Origin: Poa pratensis
Taxonomy: Eukaryota > Streptophyta > Magnoliopsida > Poales > Poaceae
Assembly (NCBI GenBank): GCA_947311845.1
Contig: CAMZMU010000111.1
Coordinates: forward strand, 25,916,200 to 25,980,199
Reading direction: 5' to 3'
DNA length: 64,000 bases
Shown in pieces: positions 54,758-64,000 of the stretch; positions within the stretch are counted from its first letter, which is position 1, and each line of letters begins with the position of its first letter. The notes under the pieces were generated by a model. It made no database searches. It was not told where the DNA came from and saw only the letters and a program-made list of their open reading frames with translations. Made by a program: the position numbers and the translations under genes.

Positions 54758-55659
54758 CCAAGTCCGAGACGTGAAGCATCACAATACACGTCGAAACTCT
54801 TGGTGACGTCTGGCATGACTAGGATTGGGGCTGAAGTCAGTCTCTTCTTCAGTTCTTGAAAACTATCTTCACACTTCTGGGTCCATTCAAACTTCTTATC
54901 CTTCTTCAACAACTGGGTCATGGGTTTGGCTATACTGGAGAATCCTTCAACGAACTTGCGGTAATAACCTGCTAGTCCGAGAAAACTTCGGATTTCCGTC
55001 ACACTGGTGGGTGATTTCCAGTCTAGAATGGCTTTGATTTTCTCGGGGTCAACAGAGATTCCTCCTGCAGACACAACATGTCCGAGGAATGCCACTTCAC
55101 TTAGCCAAAATTCACACTTGCTAAGTTTGGCATACAGTTTGTGTTCTCTGAGGGTCTCCAAAACCAAACGCAGATGTTCAGCATGCTCTTCTTCAGTCTT
55201 GGAGTAGATAAGGATATCATCGATGAAGACAACCACGAACTTGTCGAGGTACTCCATGAAGATCTTATTCATGAGATTCATGAAATAAGCAGGGGCATTG
55301 GTCAAGCCAAAGGACATAACGGTGTATTCAAACAATCCGTATCGGGTGGTGAAGGCGGTCTTGGGAATGTCAGACTCTCGAATCTTCAACTGGTGATAAC
55401 CTGTCCGAAGATCGATCTTAGAAAAGACTCGGGCTCCGTTCATCTGATCGAACAGATCCTCGATCTTGGGCAGGGGATACTTGTTCTTGATGGTTACATC
55501 ATTGAGCTTGCGATAATCCACACACAGGCGTGTGGTACCGTCTCTTTTGTCCACGAAGATGATAGGTGATCCCCAAGGTGATGCGCTTGGGCGAATCAGA
55601 CCTTTACTGAGCTGATCAGCTAACTGCTTCTTCAATTCCACCAGTTCTTCTGGATTCAT
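54664..55659 (-). pseudogene. Reverse transcriptase of the Tekay-type element
   Basis: The domain is nearly intact: [47 protein letters not shown], the catalytic [13 protein letters not shown], and [17 protein letters not shown], all in one frame of 331 residues. The FIDD form of the YXDD box is normal for chromoviruses. The frame starts at an internal Met; the polyprotein would continue upstream to the protease, with a frame change near 55690. Confidence 0.93.
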
Positions 55660-55815
55660 CCGGTAGGGTCTCTGGATATAGGGGATGTTCCAGGAATAAG
55701 TTCAATCACGAACTCAATATCCCGGTCTGGCGGCATACCAGGCAATTCCTCCGGAAAAACATCCTTGAATAGATGGACCACACGGATCTCATCTAGAGTT
55801 GGTCGGGCTATGCCT

Positions 55816-56205
55816 TCATGACAACAGGGTTGGGATTGATTGGCTTGTGAGCATACTCCACTTCATTCCTTGGTCTGTGGTGAGAGATACTGCTCTTCTG
55901 GCACAGTCGATACGACCATGATACTTTGCTAACCAATTCATACCCAGAATGACATCTATGCCTTGGGTTCCTAGAATGATTAGGTCGGCTGGAAAGTTTT
56001 CTCCTTTGATCTCAAGAGAGACGTCGGGACAAAACAGCTTGGTCTCTACTAGGAACTCTGGGGTTTGTATGAGCAGGGGTTTGGACAAGAGGCTCCCGAC
56101 TAGACCTCCCTTAACAACAAACTCCTTGGTAACAAAGGAATGGGTAGCACCAGAATCAAACAGGACAGTTGCAGGTACTGAGTTGACAAGGAACGTACCC
56201 AGCAC
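55816..56205 (-). pseudogene. Aspartic protease of the Tekay-type element
   Basis: The frame holds LFDSGATHSFVT (catalytic Asp in the DSGA motif) and the later ILGMNWLAKY (ILG-x-x-W, the end of the retropepsin core). Spacing is normal for Gypsy proteases. The frame is open across the domain but ends at 55816, upstream of RT. Confidence 0.9.
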
Positions 56206-56246
56206 AACATCTGGCGCTTCCTGGGCTTCTTCAGTGTTGATGTGGT

Positions 56247-57382
56247 TCAGACGGCCTCTTGCAACAGCAGCATTGCCACGGGGTGCAGCATTCTTGCCAT
56301 TTCCATTCCCATTTCGGCCTTGTCCAGATTAGGTGCGGGCATTGGGGCGTGGAGCATTCCTCTTGGGATTGGGGCAGTCTCGGGAGTAATGACCCTTGTT
56401 GCCGCATTCAAAGCAGACAACGCTGGCAGTAGGGGTAAAAGTGTTGGTGTTTCCTCCGGGACGATTGTTGCCATTGGGGTAGTTGTTGTTGATGTTTGGG
56501 CGGGGGACATTGTTGTTGTTGTTGGGACGGTTGGGATAGTTGGGACGTGGAGCTGGGGGTGGTCGATAAACTGGCTTGGGTGCTGGCTGGAAGGTGCGGG
56601 TTTCTGGCTGCTGGAACCTTCCTGAATATTCATCCTTCTCTTGCGGCCTTCAAACATGGACTTGCGCTTGGTCTCCAGCTGAATGGCCTTGTCCACAAGT
56701 GACTCCAGATCACGGAAGTCCTGGACAACCAAGGCACATTGCATCTCATCATGGAGTCCATTCAGAAACGCTCCATCTTCTTCTTCTCCGTGTCGGTATC
56801 TTCAGGAGCATACCGAGCAAGATCGGTAAACTCATCCAGATAACCAACCACATCTCTGCCTCCTGCCTTAGCTTACGGAACTCATCCTTCTTCCTCTCGA
56901 TAAGACCGCTAGAGATGAACTTCTTGCGGAATTTGTCCTTGAACTCCTCCCAGGTAATGACATGACCTGCGTGCTGGAGGGTCTTGGTAGTCTCCCACCA
57001 AGCTCTTGCAGGTCCAGCAAGGTAGTGGGTAGCATACAGGACCTTCTCATTCTCTCCCACCGAGGCAACTTCCAGGTCGTTCTCAATAGTGCGGATCCAG
57101 TCATCTGCTTCCAGGGGGTGAAGTCCCTTGGAATAGGTGGGCGGTGTGGTCTTCTGGAAGTCACTCAGGGTAGAGCGGATTTCCACCCTCGTCGCCATTT
57201 CCATTGCCACCATTGTGGTTCTGGTTGGCGTGGGCAGCGGCAAGTTGCTGCAGGGCGGCGAGATGAGCTTGACGCTCTTCCCGGGCAGCTTGGCGATCCT
57301 CCATGATGATCGCAAGCAGTTGGCAGCGGTGGGTTCGGCGGTGGTGGTGGTGTCGCTGCTGGTTGTGGCGAGTGTTCGTCAT
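56247..57382 (-). pseudogene. gag of the Tekay-type element
   Basis: The likely start MTNTRHNQQRHHHH is at 57382. After a frame change near 57180 come TTPPTYSKGLHPLEADDWI, THYLAGPARAWWETT and TWEEFKDKFRKKFI, the gag core (Retrotrans_gag type). A CCHC knuckle, CFECGNKGHYSRDC, lies at 56374-56415 in yet another frame. Gag would form the particle and bind RNA. Three or more indels break it. Confidence 0.88.
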
Positions 57383-57640
57383 CCTGGAATAGATACGATA
57401 TAAGAGGCAAGGCAAAAGGCTTTGGCTAACGATGAAGTCACAAAGGGGGTGGTTGATGAACACTAGTCAAACAAGACCATCACATTTATTCAACACAATC
57501 ATCAAGGAGTTCACACATCAAGCTTACAACATCCTACTACACCTAATGTACATACAACATGGTTTCACTAGGAACCATCACACACACTCTACTCGCATAG
57601 GGGGTCGACACAGTCCTAAGGTAGTGCTCTCGTCGCTCAA

Positions 57641-58494
57641 CTACTGAGGTGGAACCTCAGGCTCGACGACCTCAACGTCTGAGTCGTAGGGTGGCTCCTC
57701 GGGATCCTCCTCCTCGAGAACTGGCTCAGACGGCTCCTCCTCCTCGTCAACTAACTCCTCCTCGTCGTCCTCCTCCTCGTAATCCATCTCCTCAAGGTAG
57801 TCCTCATCATCGCTGATGAAGGCACTGTTCTCCTTGCGGAGATCCTCGCCCTCCTCCTCCATCTCGTTCGCCTGCTGCTCCATCTCGTCTATCATCTCGT
57901 TCTGCTCTGCTACCGTCTTGCGGAGCCTGACGATAGTCCTCCTCTGACGGGCCAGCTTCAGGCGGAGATTGTCATTCTCCCACTTCAGCTGGGTCTCACG
58001 GACTCGGGCATCGTCGAGGGAGCTACGCTGGAAGTGAACCTTGAGTCTAGCATCGCGCAGGTTCTCCTGGGTGTCGTGAAGTAGCACCTCCATGTCGGTG
58101 ATGTACTCGCCGAAGAGAGTGTGCTGCGCGGGGTAGGTGGGGTTTCCATCGTCGTCACGCCTCCCGAAGTACTGGAAACGAGTGCCACCAGCTCGTCCTT
58201 GTGCTCCTCACAAAGGCGGGCTAGCAGCCTCTGCATAACTCGGGTCAGACCGTCAACCCAAGTAGTGTCCATCGTGGAGTAGACCAAGTCCTTGGAGCGG
58301 GGTGGCTGAATCCTGCCTCGGACGGACGACTTGATGAGCCAGGACAGGTTCCCATCACCGAGGGAATCGACCTGAGTTCCCTCAAACTCTGGAACAGGGC
58401 GTCCCAAAATCTGGCTCAACTCGTACAGGTCCTGCTCGAACATCAGCAGGCCGTCCTTCCTAACTTGGACGAACTCGGTGACGTTGGGTGCCAT
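57641..58494 (-). pseudogene. Extra sense reading frame between the primer site and gag, Tekay-type element
   Basis: A frame starting MAPNVTEFVQVRKDG at 58494 continues, after one frameshift near 58190, to a stop at 57641, about 285 codons in all. It has a globular N-terminal part (LYELSQILGRPVPEFEGTQV), a coiled-coil middle (DNLRLKLARQRRTIVRLRKT) and a strongly acidic tail. It ends before gag starts, so it is a separate product. I recall similar hypothetical proteins in grasses but no function. Retrotransposon origin is clear from its place, between the primer-binding site and gag. Confidence 0.75.
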
Positions 58495-58739
58495 CTACAA
58501 GTTTAAGCAAAATTTTAAGTTAGTTAAGTGACATGAGTAAAATGTAAACTTAATGGAGTAACAAGTGTGCAAAATTTTAAGGGTTCAAGAAAAAACTCTT
58601 AATGAGTGTAAGGTTTTAAATAAATAGGGGGTTGGGGAGATAAGAAATTTTCGAAAATACTTCACTTCCTTGTTTTAGAAATTAACTTTTGTAACTCTGA
58701 CTAACGCCCATGTTAACTAAGGTCTCCTAAAGTCAGGAT

Positions 58740-58752
58740 GGCTCTGATACCA
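58740..58752 (-). promoter_or_regulatory. Primer-binding site, initiator tRNA-Met type
   Basis: On the minus strand TGGTATCAGAGCC follows the 5' LTR end (58757) after four bases. TGGTATCAGAGC is the standard complement to plant initiator tRNA-Met. Confidence 0.9.
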
Positions 58753-58756
58753 GCTC

Positions 58757-61700
58757 TGTGGGGACCCCGGACTAGCCGTCCGAAATACCCGATTATGCTT
58801 AACACAACGATCCCGTGATCAGTCTGTCGTTGCACATAATCCGAACTGAATACCAAAGTTTACATCCATACAATACCGAGTTTAAAGTCTTACAAACCTG
58901 GCCATACAGGCCTAATTATACATAGGTGCCTTCAAGGGCCAAATCATCTTTATTCAGCGGAAGCTACGGTAGTAGGGCTAAACCAACTAACACACCCGAC
59001 AGGCAGCTGACTTATGAAGATCCTAGTTCGCATAGACGTCGCCGAACTCCTCTTCAACGTAGGGCTCCTCGAAATCTGGCTAAGACAATAGCCAGGGACG
59101 AAACCAATATGAGTACATTGGATTGTACTCGCAAACTACCCCAACTTGAGTAAGCACTAGTTTTTATTCTTAAAAACTTTTATTTGAAAAACTCTCAAAA
59201 ACTTTTACTGAAAAGGGGGTGAGAAGAAGTTTAAACCATCTCTTAAGAAAACACCATTTTCAGCGGTTTCTCCGGAACTCCTCCGGTATCCAACCATACC
59301 GTACCATGGTTCCAAACCCATCACCACCCGTACCAACTCATTGGTACAGGTGGGAAATAACCCTTTCCAAGTCAATTTCCTCAACACAAACCAGAGTTTG
59401 CAAAACTTTGCACATGGCCTTAGTAGTTCTACCCAACTGTCCATATCCGAGGACTCGGCTATTCGAATAGTTTTACCCTCTGCAGAGGTAGTACGCTTTT
59501 CCCACACCCATCCGGTCACTCATCGTGTCAGCCACGTCCCGCCATACCAGAGGTATGCGAAGTTGAGTTCCCGGCCATAGCCTGTCCTTTGCTCATGCTA
59601 GTATAGGACCCTGCCGCTACGACACTTTCCACCGACACTCAAATCCTCAGAAACTAAGTGTGGGGACTCGTAGTTCTGCCCGGCGGACCCAAGGGAGCCC
59701 TTCAATCCTCTTCCTCCGACACGTCCATACCGGCTTCCGGTAGACCAACATGAAGAGGACCCAGGTCAGGGGGTAGGTCCTCAGACCATCCCCTCATGGA
59801 ACGAGGTTATCCTCGTTATTGAGGCATCCAGTACTAACACAGGCAAATTATATGACTACGCCCTTTCCCATATGTGGGTAAATGTGGTCGCACAGATTTT
59901 TGGCTGGGGATGTAAGTACAAGGACACAATGTGCATTTTTCCTTCCAAAACAACATCAGACTTGTTTCTCCACCTTCATACCGACCTTTCGGTACTGCAC
60001 CTTTACCCAAGTATTTCAAAAGAATTTTGAATAAATATTGTTTTCCCATCCTATAGTTGTAGACGACTACTTGATATTTCTACATAAGGTGGCAAAATAG
60101 TTTTCATATTTTGTAAAAAGGTTTTCAAAATCTTGATACTAGTGAGAACTCAGGTGACTGAAATAGTTGTATAAAAGTGCAAGCTCAGTGAAGTAGCTTG
60201 CCTGGCTCAACAAAGTTCTCGGGATCCTGTTCCTGCTGTTCAAGGTACTCTCCTTCCTCGTAGACTCCGGCAACGTTCTCGTCTAACGTCAAACAAGCAA
60301 TGCAACAATTACTATACTAACTCAAGCATCAATACAACATCACAATTGCTACTCATAGCTACTACACACAACAAGCAACACAAGGTGATTTTAATTTAAT
60401 TGAATTAATCTTTATTTAATTATTTTCAAACTAAGGCAGAAACTAGTTGCACACCAATTAATTCACCATTTAATCTATGTTTGTCACAAAAATTCAAACT
60501 AAATTTCTATGGATAGCTACTGATGTGTAGAAGATCACCCAATTGGATTGGGGTCATTTGGAGTTACCAAACTCCCTACACACCTGTTTTAGTTCAGAAG
60601 GTTTTCAAACAAGTTTTAGCTACCAAACAAATTAGGTTGCTCCAAAAATTAAATCCTTTTAGGGGGACTAACCTTGGTTGAGTGTGACCTAACAAAATTG
60701 GTTTGAGTTTACTTGGATCTACCAATAACCCACACTCAAAAGTTTAGTGCAGAAGGGTGCACTGAGGTTCAACTAAAGGCTAGGGATTTTACACTGCTCA
60801 AACAATTCTACAAAAACTTGGTGAGCTAAAGGATCCTAATACAAAGCTATCAAAATTTGTTTCAAGTCATTTGGATTAATATAACTCCAGAAACAAATGG
60901 TTTGGTGTTTTAAACCTTCTGGAGCATTTTTAATAATACATTTTTATTATTTAATTAAATGGAGTGAGACCACTTTGGTGAGTTAAAGAATTTCATAAGC
61001 TTTCCAGAACAGTTGAGTTTGAATTAATTGGATTTCTAGAACTCGAGATATTGAATTTCTAAGCTAGGTCCAGTACTGGATTATCCAGAGAAAAGAATTT
61101 GGAAAAATCATCTCCTCTGGATAATGATTAAAACTATGACATGTGGGGCCGGGTGGTCAGTGACTCAGGGAAAAATTCCCGCGTGTGGATAATGTTTAAA
61201 ACGCTGACGGGTGGGTCCCGCTTGTCGGCGTCTAAACAAAACGAAGAGGTAAGTTACCGTTGGATCTAGATCCAACGGCGCACAGTGGTCGCGAACGGCG
61301 ACGACCATAAATGGGCGGCGCCGTCGCGCCGGCGACGGTGACGAGCACGGGCGGCTCACCTGGGGGCACGGGAGGTGGCGGAGATGACGCAGAAAGACGG
61401 CGGAGGGAGTGGGGAAGCTTCTGGGGCAAGTTTCGCGTGCTGGGGCGGCTCCAAACGACAGCGGCGTGGTCAGCACCTTCTCCGCGGCCGTGGCTCAACT
61501 CCGGCGAGTCCTCCGCGGCTCTGCTGTGCAAGAAACAACGGCAAAACACGGTGGGTGAGAGAGGGGGCAATGGTGGTGCGAGCAGGGGCCAGAGAGAGAG
61601 CAGGGGAAGAGGGGTGCGACCTGGCCGTGGTCGGCCTCTTCCTCGATGCGGCAGCGCACTGCCGTGCTTGCACACGGCCGCTGCTGCGGCTTGTTGCCCT

Positions 61701-62968
61701 TCTGGTGCTCCAGGGGGAGTGAGTGGAGTGAGGGAGAGGTGGTGGCGAGGTGTGGGTGGAAGGGGTGGTGCGAGGCGGCTTTTATAGAGGGAGCTGCCTC
61801 ACGGCCATCAATGGCGTGGAGGTGCAGAGGGGGTAGGAATGGTGCGGGGTCCGGATGGTGGCGTCTTGGAGGTGGCTGAGGGTCAGGGGGTGCTGCAGGG
61901 GTGGTCAGCGGGGCAGGGGGAGACAGGGGTGGCGCGCGAGCGTGCGATGCCGTGCGCGGCCCGCCACGGCGAGCGGCGTGTACGGCGAGGACGGAGAGCA
62001 CGCTAGCAAGCGTCTGCAGCGGCGTGGTCTCGTCGAGCAGAAGCAGGGGTGGAGTGTGGTGCGGTGGACGCAGCGCAGCGTCGCCTCACGGTCGCGTCGT
62101 CCTCCTCCACGGAGGTGACCCGTGCGGCAGCGCGCCATGGCCGGCAGTGGCGTGGCGTCGCCCACACACCAGTTCTGGAGCAACGATCACGTCTCCCTCT
62201 TGCTCAGATGATCGAGGGGAGTGAGGGAGAGCGAGCGGAGCAAGCAATGGATGCAGGGATCGATCAAATCGATCGATTTGAGCTCGGCAAGGACGGCAGT
62301 GGCGTGGCGCAAGCGGCTTGCCTCCTCCGGGTTGACTGGCTTGCGTCCATCGCCTTGCCTTGAATGATTGAGGTGTGGTGAGGGTGTAGATGCTGCTGGA
62401 CAGCTTGATTGCTCAAAATCGAGCTCGAATTTGGGAGTTGAAACTCGGGTTGGAGATGAACATGGTGGTGACCACCAGGTGTTCGATGTTTTGTCTCAAA
62501 GAAAAAATAAATTCAAATTTCTTGAATTTAATTCCATACTGGATTCATAAATATAAAGCATGGATTTTTGGTAGAGTGATAGAATTTATTGGATATGTGC
62601 CACATAGCACATTTTGTGTTTTGGGAAAGTTCAAGAAAGAATTAGAATTTGAATTTAAGATTTTTAGAAATATTTTTAGAGAGGGAAAAGAATATGAGAA
62701 CAAGAGAGAGTGATCACATGTCACCCCTCTGAATTTGTTTTGACAATAAAATTTTATTTTCTTAATAAGAGGAATTTTGTGTGACTTGTGTCACAAGTTT
62801 TTATGTGGGAACTTTTTATTTTGTTTCTTTTCCTTTCTTTAAATTTTTATTTTAGCAATCAATCCAACACAAGCAAGCACAACAACAAACACACAGAAAG
62901 TAACAGAAAATTTTTGTTGGCCCACATTTTTGACTAATTAAACAGGGTTACAGATTTGGGATGTTACA
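58757..62968 (-). repeat. 5' LTR of the Tekay-type element
   Basis: 4212 bp, read on the minus strand from TGTAACATCCC to GGGGTCCCCACA. The TATA box is near 61779. The GC-rich segment 61230-62360 and its open frames are shared with the other LTR. Confidence 0.92.
61779..61786 (-). promoter_or_regulatory. TATA box of the Tekay-type 5' LTR
   Basis: On the minus strand CCTCTATAAAAGCC is the clearest TATA motif in the LTR and is repeated in the 3' LTR near 51675. It lies inside the GC-rich segment. A transcription start about 30 bases downstream, near 61750, is inferred. Confidence 0.6.
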
Positions 62969-62973
62969 AACCA

Positions 62974-63140
62974 CAACAACAACAATTTTTCGTAAATTTT
63001 TCTTGACTGTTGGTAATGTATTTTAATCAGATATATCATCTAATTCGCTTATCACGGTTTAAATCTGTCAACACATCATTATAGCTTAAACATTCAACTG
63101 CTTTAACATTCTTTATATGCTTGTCAATATTCGACTGCTT
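62974..63140. repeat. Third partial copy of the GnT-II 3' flank
   Basis: TTTCTTGACTGTTGGTAATG, TCATCTAATTCGCTTATCA and TAAACATTCAACTGC parallel 46700-46830 and 48480-48570. With 48570-48628 it forms one copy split by the Tekay-type element. Confidence 0.75.
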
Positions 63141-63149
63141 GAACTGACG

Positions 63150-64000
63150 GAATATGTTTGTAGGTCCTTTGAACAGGCAGGTCTGGGTTTGAATTTATGG
63201 AAGTGCAGGATTATTGCTTGATTTCGGAATTTGTTCATCGTCTACATATTTCTCCAAACTCTCCATGGGCCAGATGGGTTGATCAGGCTTACCTTCGAAG
63301 AGGAGACTAGGGAGATGACATGACCATGGTTACTAATGCTTGGCAGCAAGTTAATAATATGGTTCGAGTTTATAGAGGTGCCACTGTTGTTCAGCTGAGT
63401 AATTTGATAATAACAAAAGACGAATGTACTACAAATGGTTCTCTCTGTTTGCTTTTCCTGGCATTACTCTCTCAGGCCAAACATAAGTGTTGGTGCTTGC
63501 TATCAGAATGGGGGTTGGGAGGTTCCTTTGATATACCTGACATCTCAATGATCAAGTGACGAGTTAGCGCGCCTGATGCACTTTCTGCAATTTCTTCATG
63601 CAGTGAGCACAATCTCTGCTGAGAGAGGATGGGGGAAACAATTAACTGAAACTTTTTCTGTGAAAAATAGATATTGCCTGTCTATTAGAGGTGTTATGGA
63701 TCATGCTTTCGCAGCTACCTGGTGTGATGTGGCACATCAAGGTCTGAGCAGTGCTCATTCACCAAAATGTTCGGGTGCCCCCGTTCTGAAACTGCAGTGC
63801 CTTTTGCTGTCGTCTGCTTCCGTACCAAAAAAGTTGCTTACTCACTCTCAGTATAACGCTGGCCGGAATTTCTGAGTTAAGCGAGATCTTCACTATCTGG
63901 AAGGGAAATTGTTTCGACGCATAAGTTCCCTGCCTTGGATGGTGTTATAACAGTGGTTAGCTGGACCGTTTGGCTGGCTCGTGATCGGGAAATGTCTGGT
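63150..64000 (+). pseudogene. Probable remnant of a LINE ORF2 C-terminal region
   Basis: Broken frames contain peptides that look like the region before and in the zinc-binding (zf-RVT) part of plant non-LTR retrotransposons: SPWARWVDQAYL near 63260, TNAWQQVNNMVRVYRGAT near 63335, LCLLFLALLSQAKHKC near 63450, and SVPKKLLTHS near 63820 (in family members a PPKVQFF-like segment). No RT catalytic motif is in the window, and stops and frameshifts are frequent. A decayed host gene cannot be excluded. Confidence 0.42.

Larger units (their letters stand above)
48629..62968 (-). mobile_element. Chromodomain Ty3/Gypsy retrotransposon (Tekay/Del type), 14.3 kb
   Basis: LTRs of 4225 and 4212 bp and the perfect target duplication AACCA (48624-48628, 62969-62973) define it. 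In its own orientation the LTR starts TGTAACATCCCAAATC and ends GGGGTCCCCACA. An initiator-tRNA-Met primer site, an extra reading frame, gag with a CCHC knuckle, protease, RT, RNase H, integrase, a chromodomain and a polypurine tract follow in that order. Very long LTRs plus a C-terminal chromodomain point to the Tekay (Del) chromovirus lineage. Frameshifts interrupt the frames. It split the duplicated GnT-II flank. Confidence 0.94.

Overview
The window looks like a chromosome segment from a grass, most likely a pooid (wheat, barley, oat or ryegrass type). The reasons are Stowaway MITEs with CTCCCTCCGT termini and TA target duplications, very GC-rich first halves of the host genes, and nested Ty3/Gypsy retrotransposons between sparse genes. 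Nothing in it is bacterial. Everything here was read by eye from the sequence and protein translations; no searches were run.

Two host genes are recognisable. A transmembrane nine (TMN/EMP70, nonaspanin) gene lies on the minus strand at 3107-5088. It is full length but has one single-base frameshift. An intact, single-exon GnT-II gene (Golgi N-glycan GlcNAc-transferase II, family GT16) lies on the plus strand at 44688-46025. A decayed, 5'-truncated copy of the GnT-II gene follows at 47155-47849. Its 3' flank is duplicated too, and part of that flank is present a third time, split by a retrotransposon.

Layout: 1-3000 is a block of diverged direct repeats holding two MITEs. 3107-5300 is the TMN gene and its promoter. 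5300-9115 is intergenic with two more MITEs. 9116-17317 is a complete but transposase-less 8.2-kb CACTA transposon (CACTACACCAC termini, ATG target duplication, palindromic subterminal repeats) carrying exon-like fragments of an HD2-type histone deacetylase gene and an M3 oligopeptidase gene. 17318-19689 is unassigned. 19690-42992 is a 23.3-kb Ty3/Gypsy element of Tat type on the plus strand. A second, pol-less element of the same general type (26862-36188, minus strand) is inserted into its integrase, with a perfect CACAC target duplication. 42998-44687 is the GnT-II upstream region. 48629-62968 is a 14.3-kb chromodomain-bearing Gypsy element (Tekay/Del type) on the minus strand with 4.2-kb LTRs and an AACCA target duplication. 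63150-64000 resembles the 3' part of a decayed LINE.

The most interesting material is in the two nested Tat-type elements. In both, a start codon inside the 5' LTR opens a reading frame that runs through the LTR end and the tRNA-Lys primer-binding site into gag, with exactly 17 aligned codons up to the end of the primer-binding site. Both then encode a related N-terminal segment and a non-canonical CX2HX9HX4C gag motif. Both carry, antisense to gag, a multi-part gene with the same layout. The inner element also holds a seven-copy array of small hairpins with paired stem changes. The coding regions of all three retrotransposons are broken by frameshifts or stops, although the hand-compared LTR pairs (the two Tat-type elements) are nearly identical.
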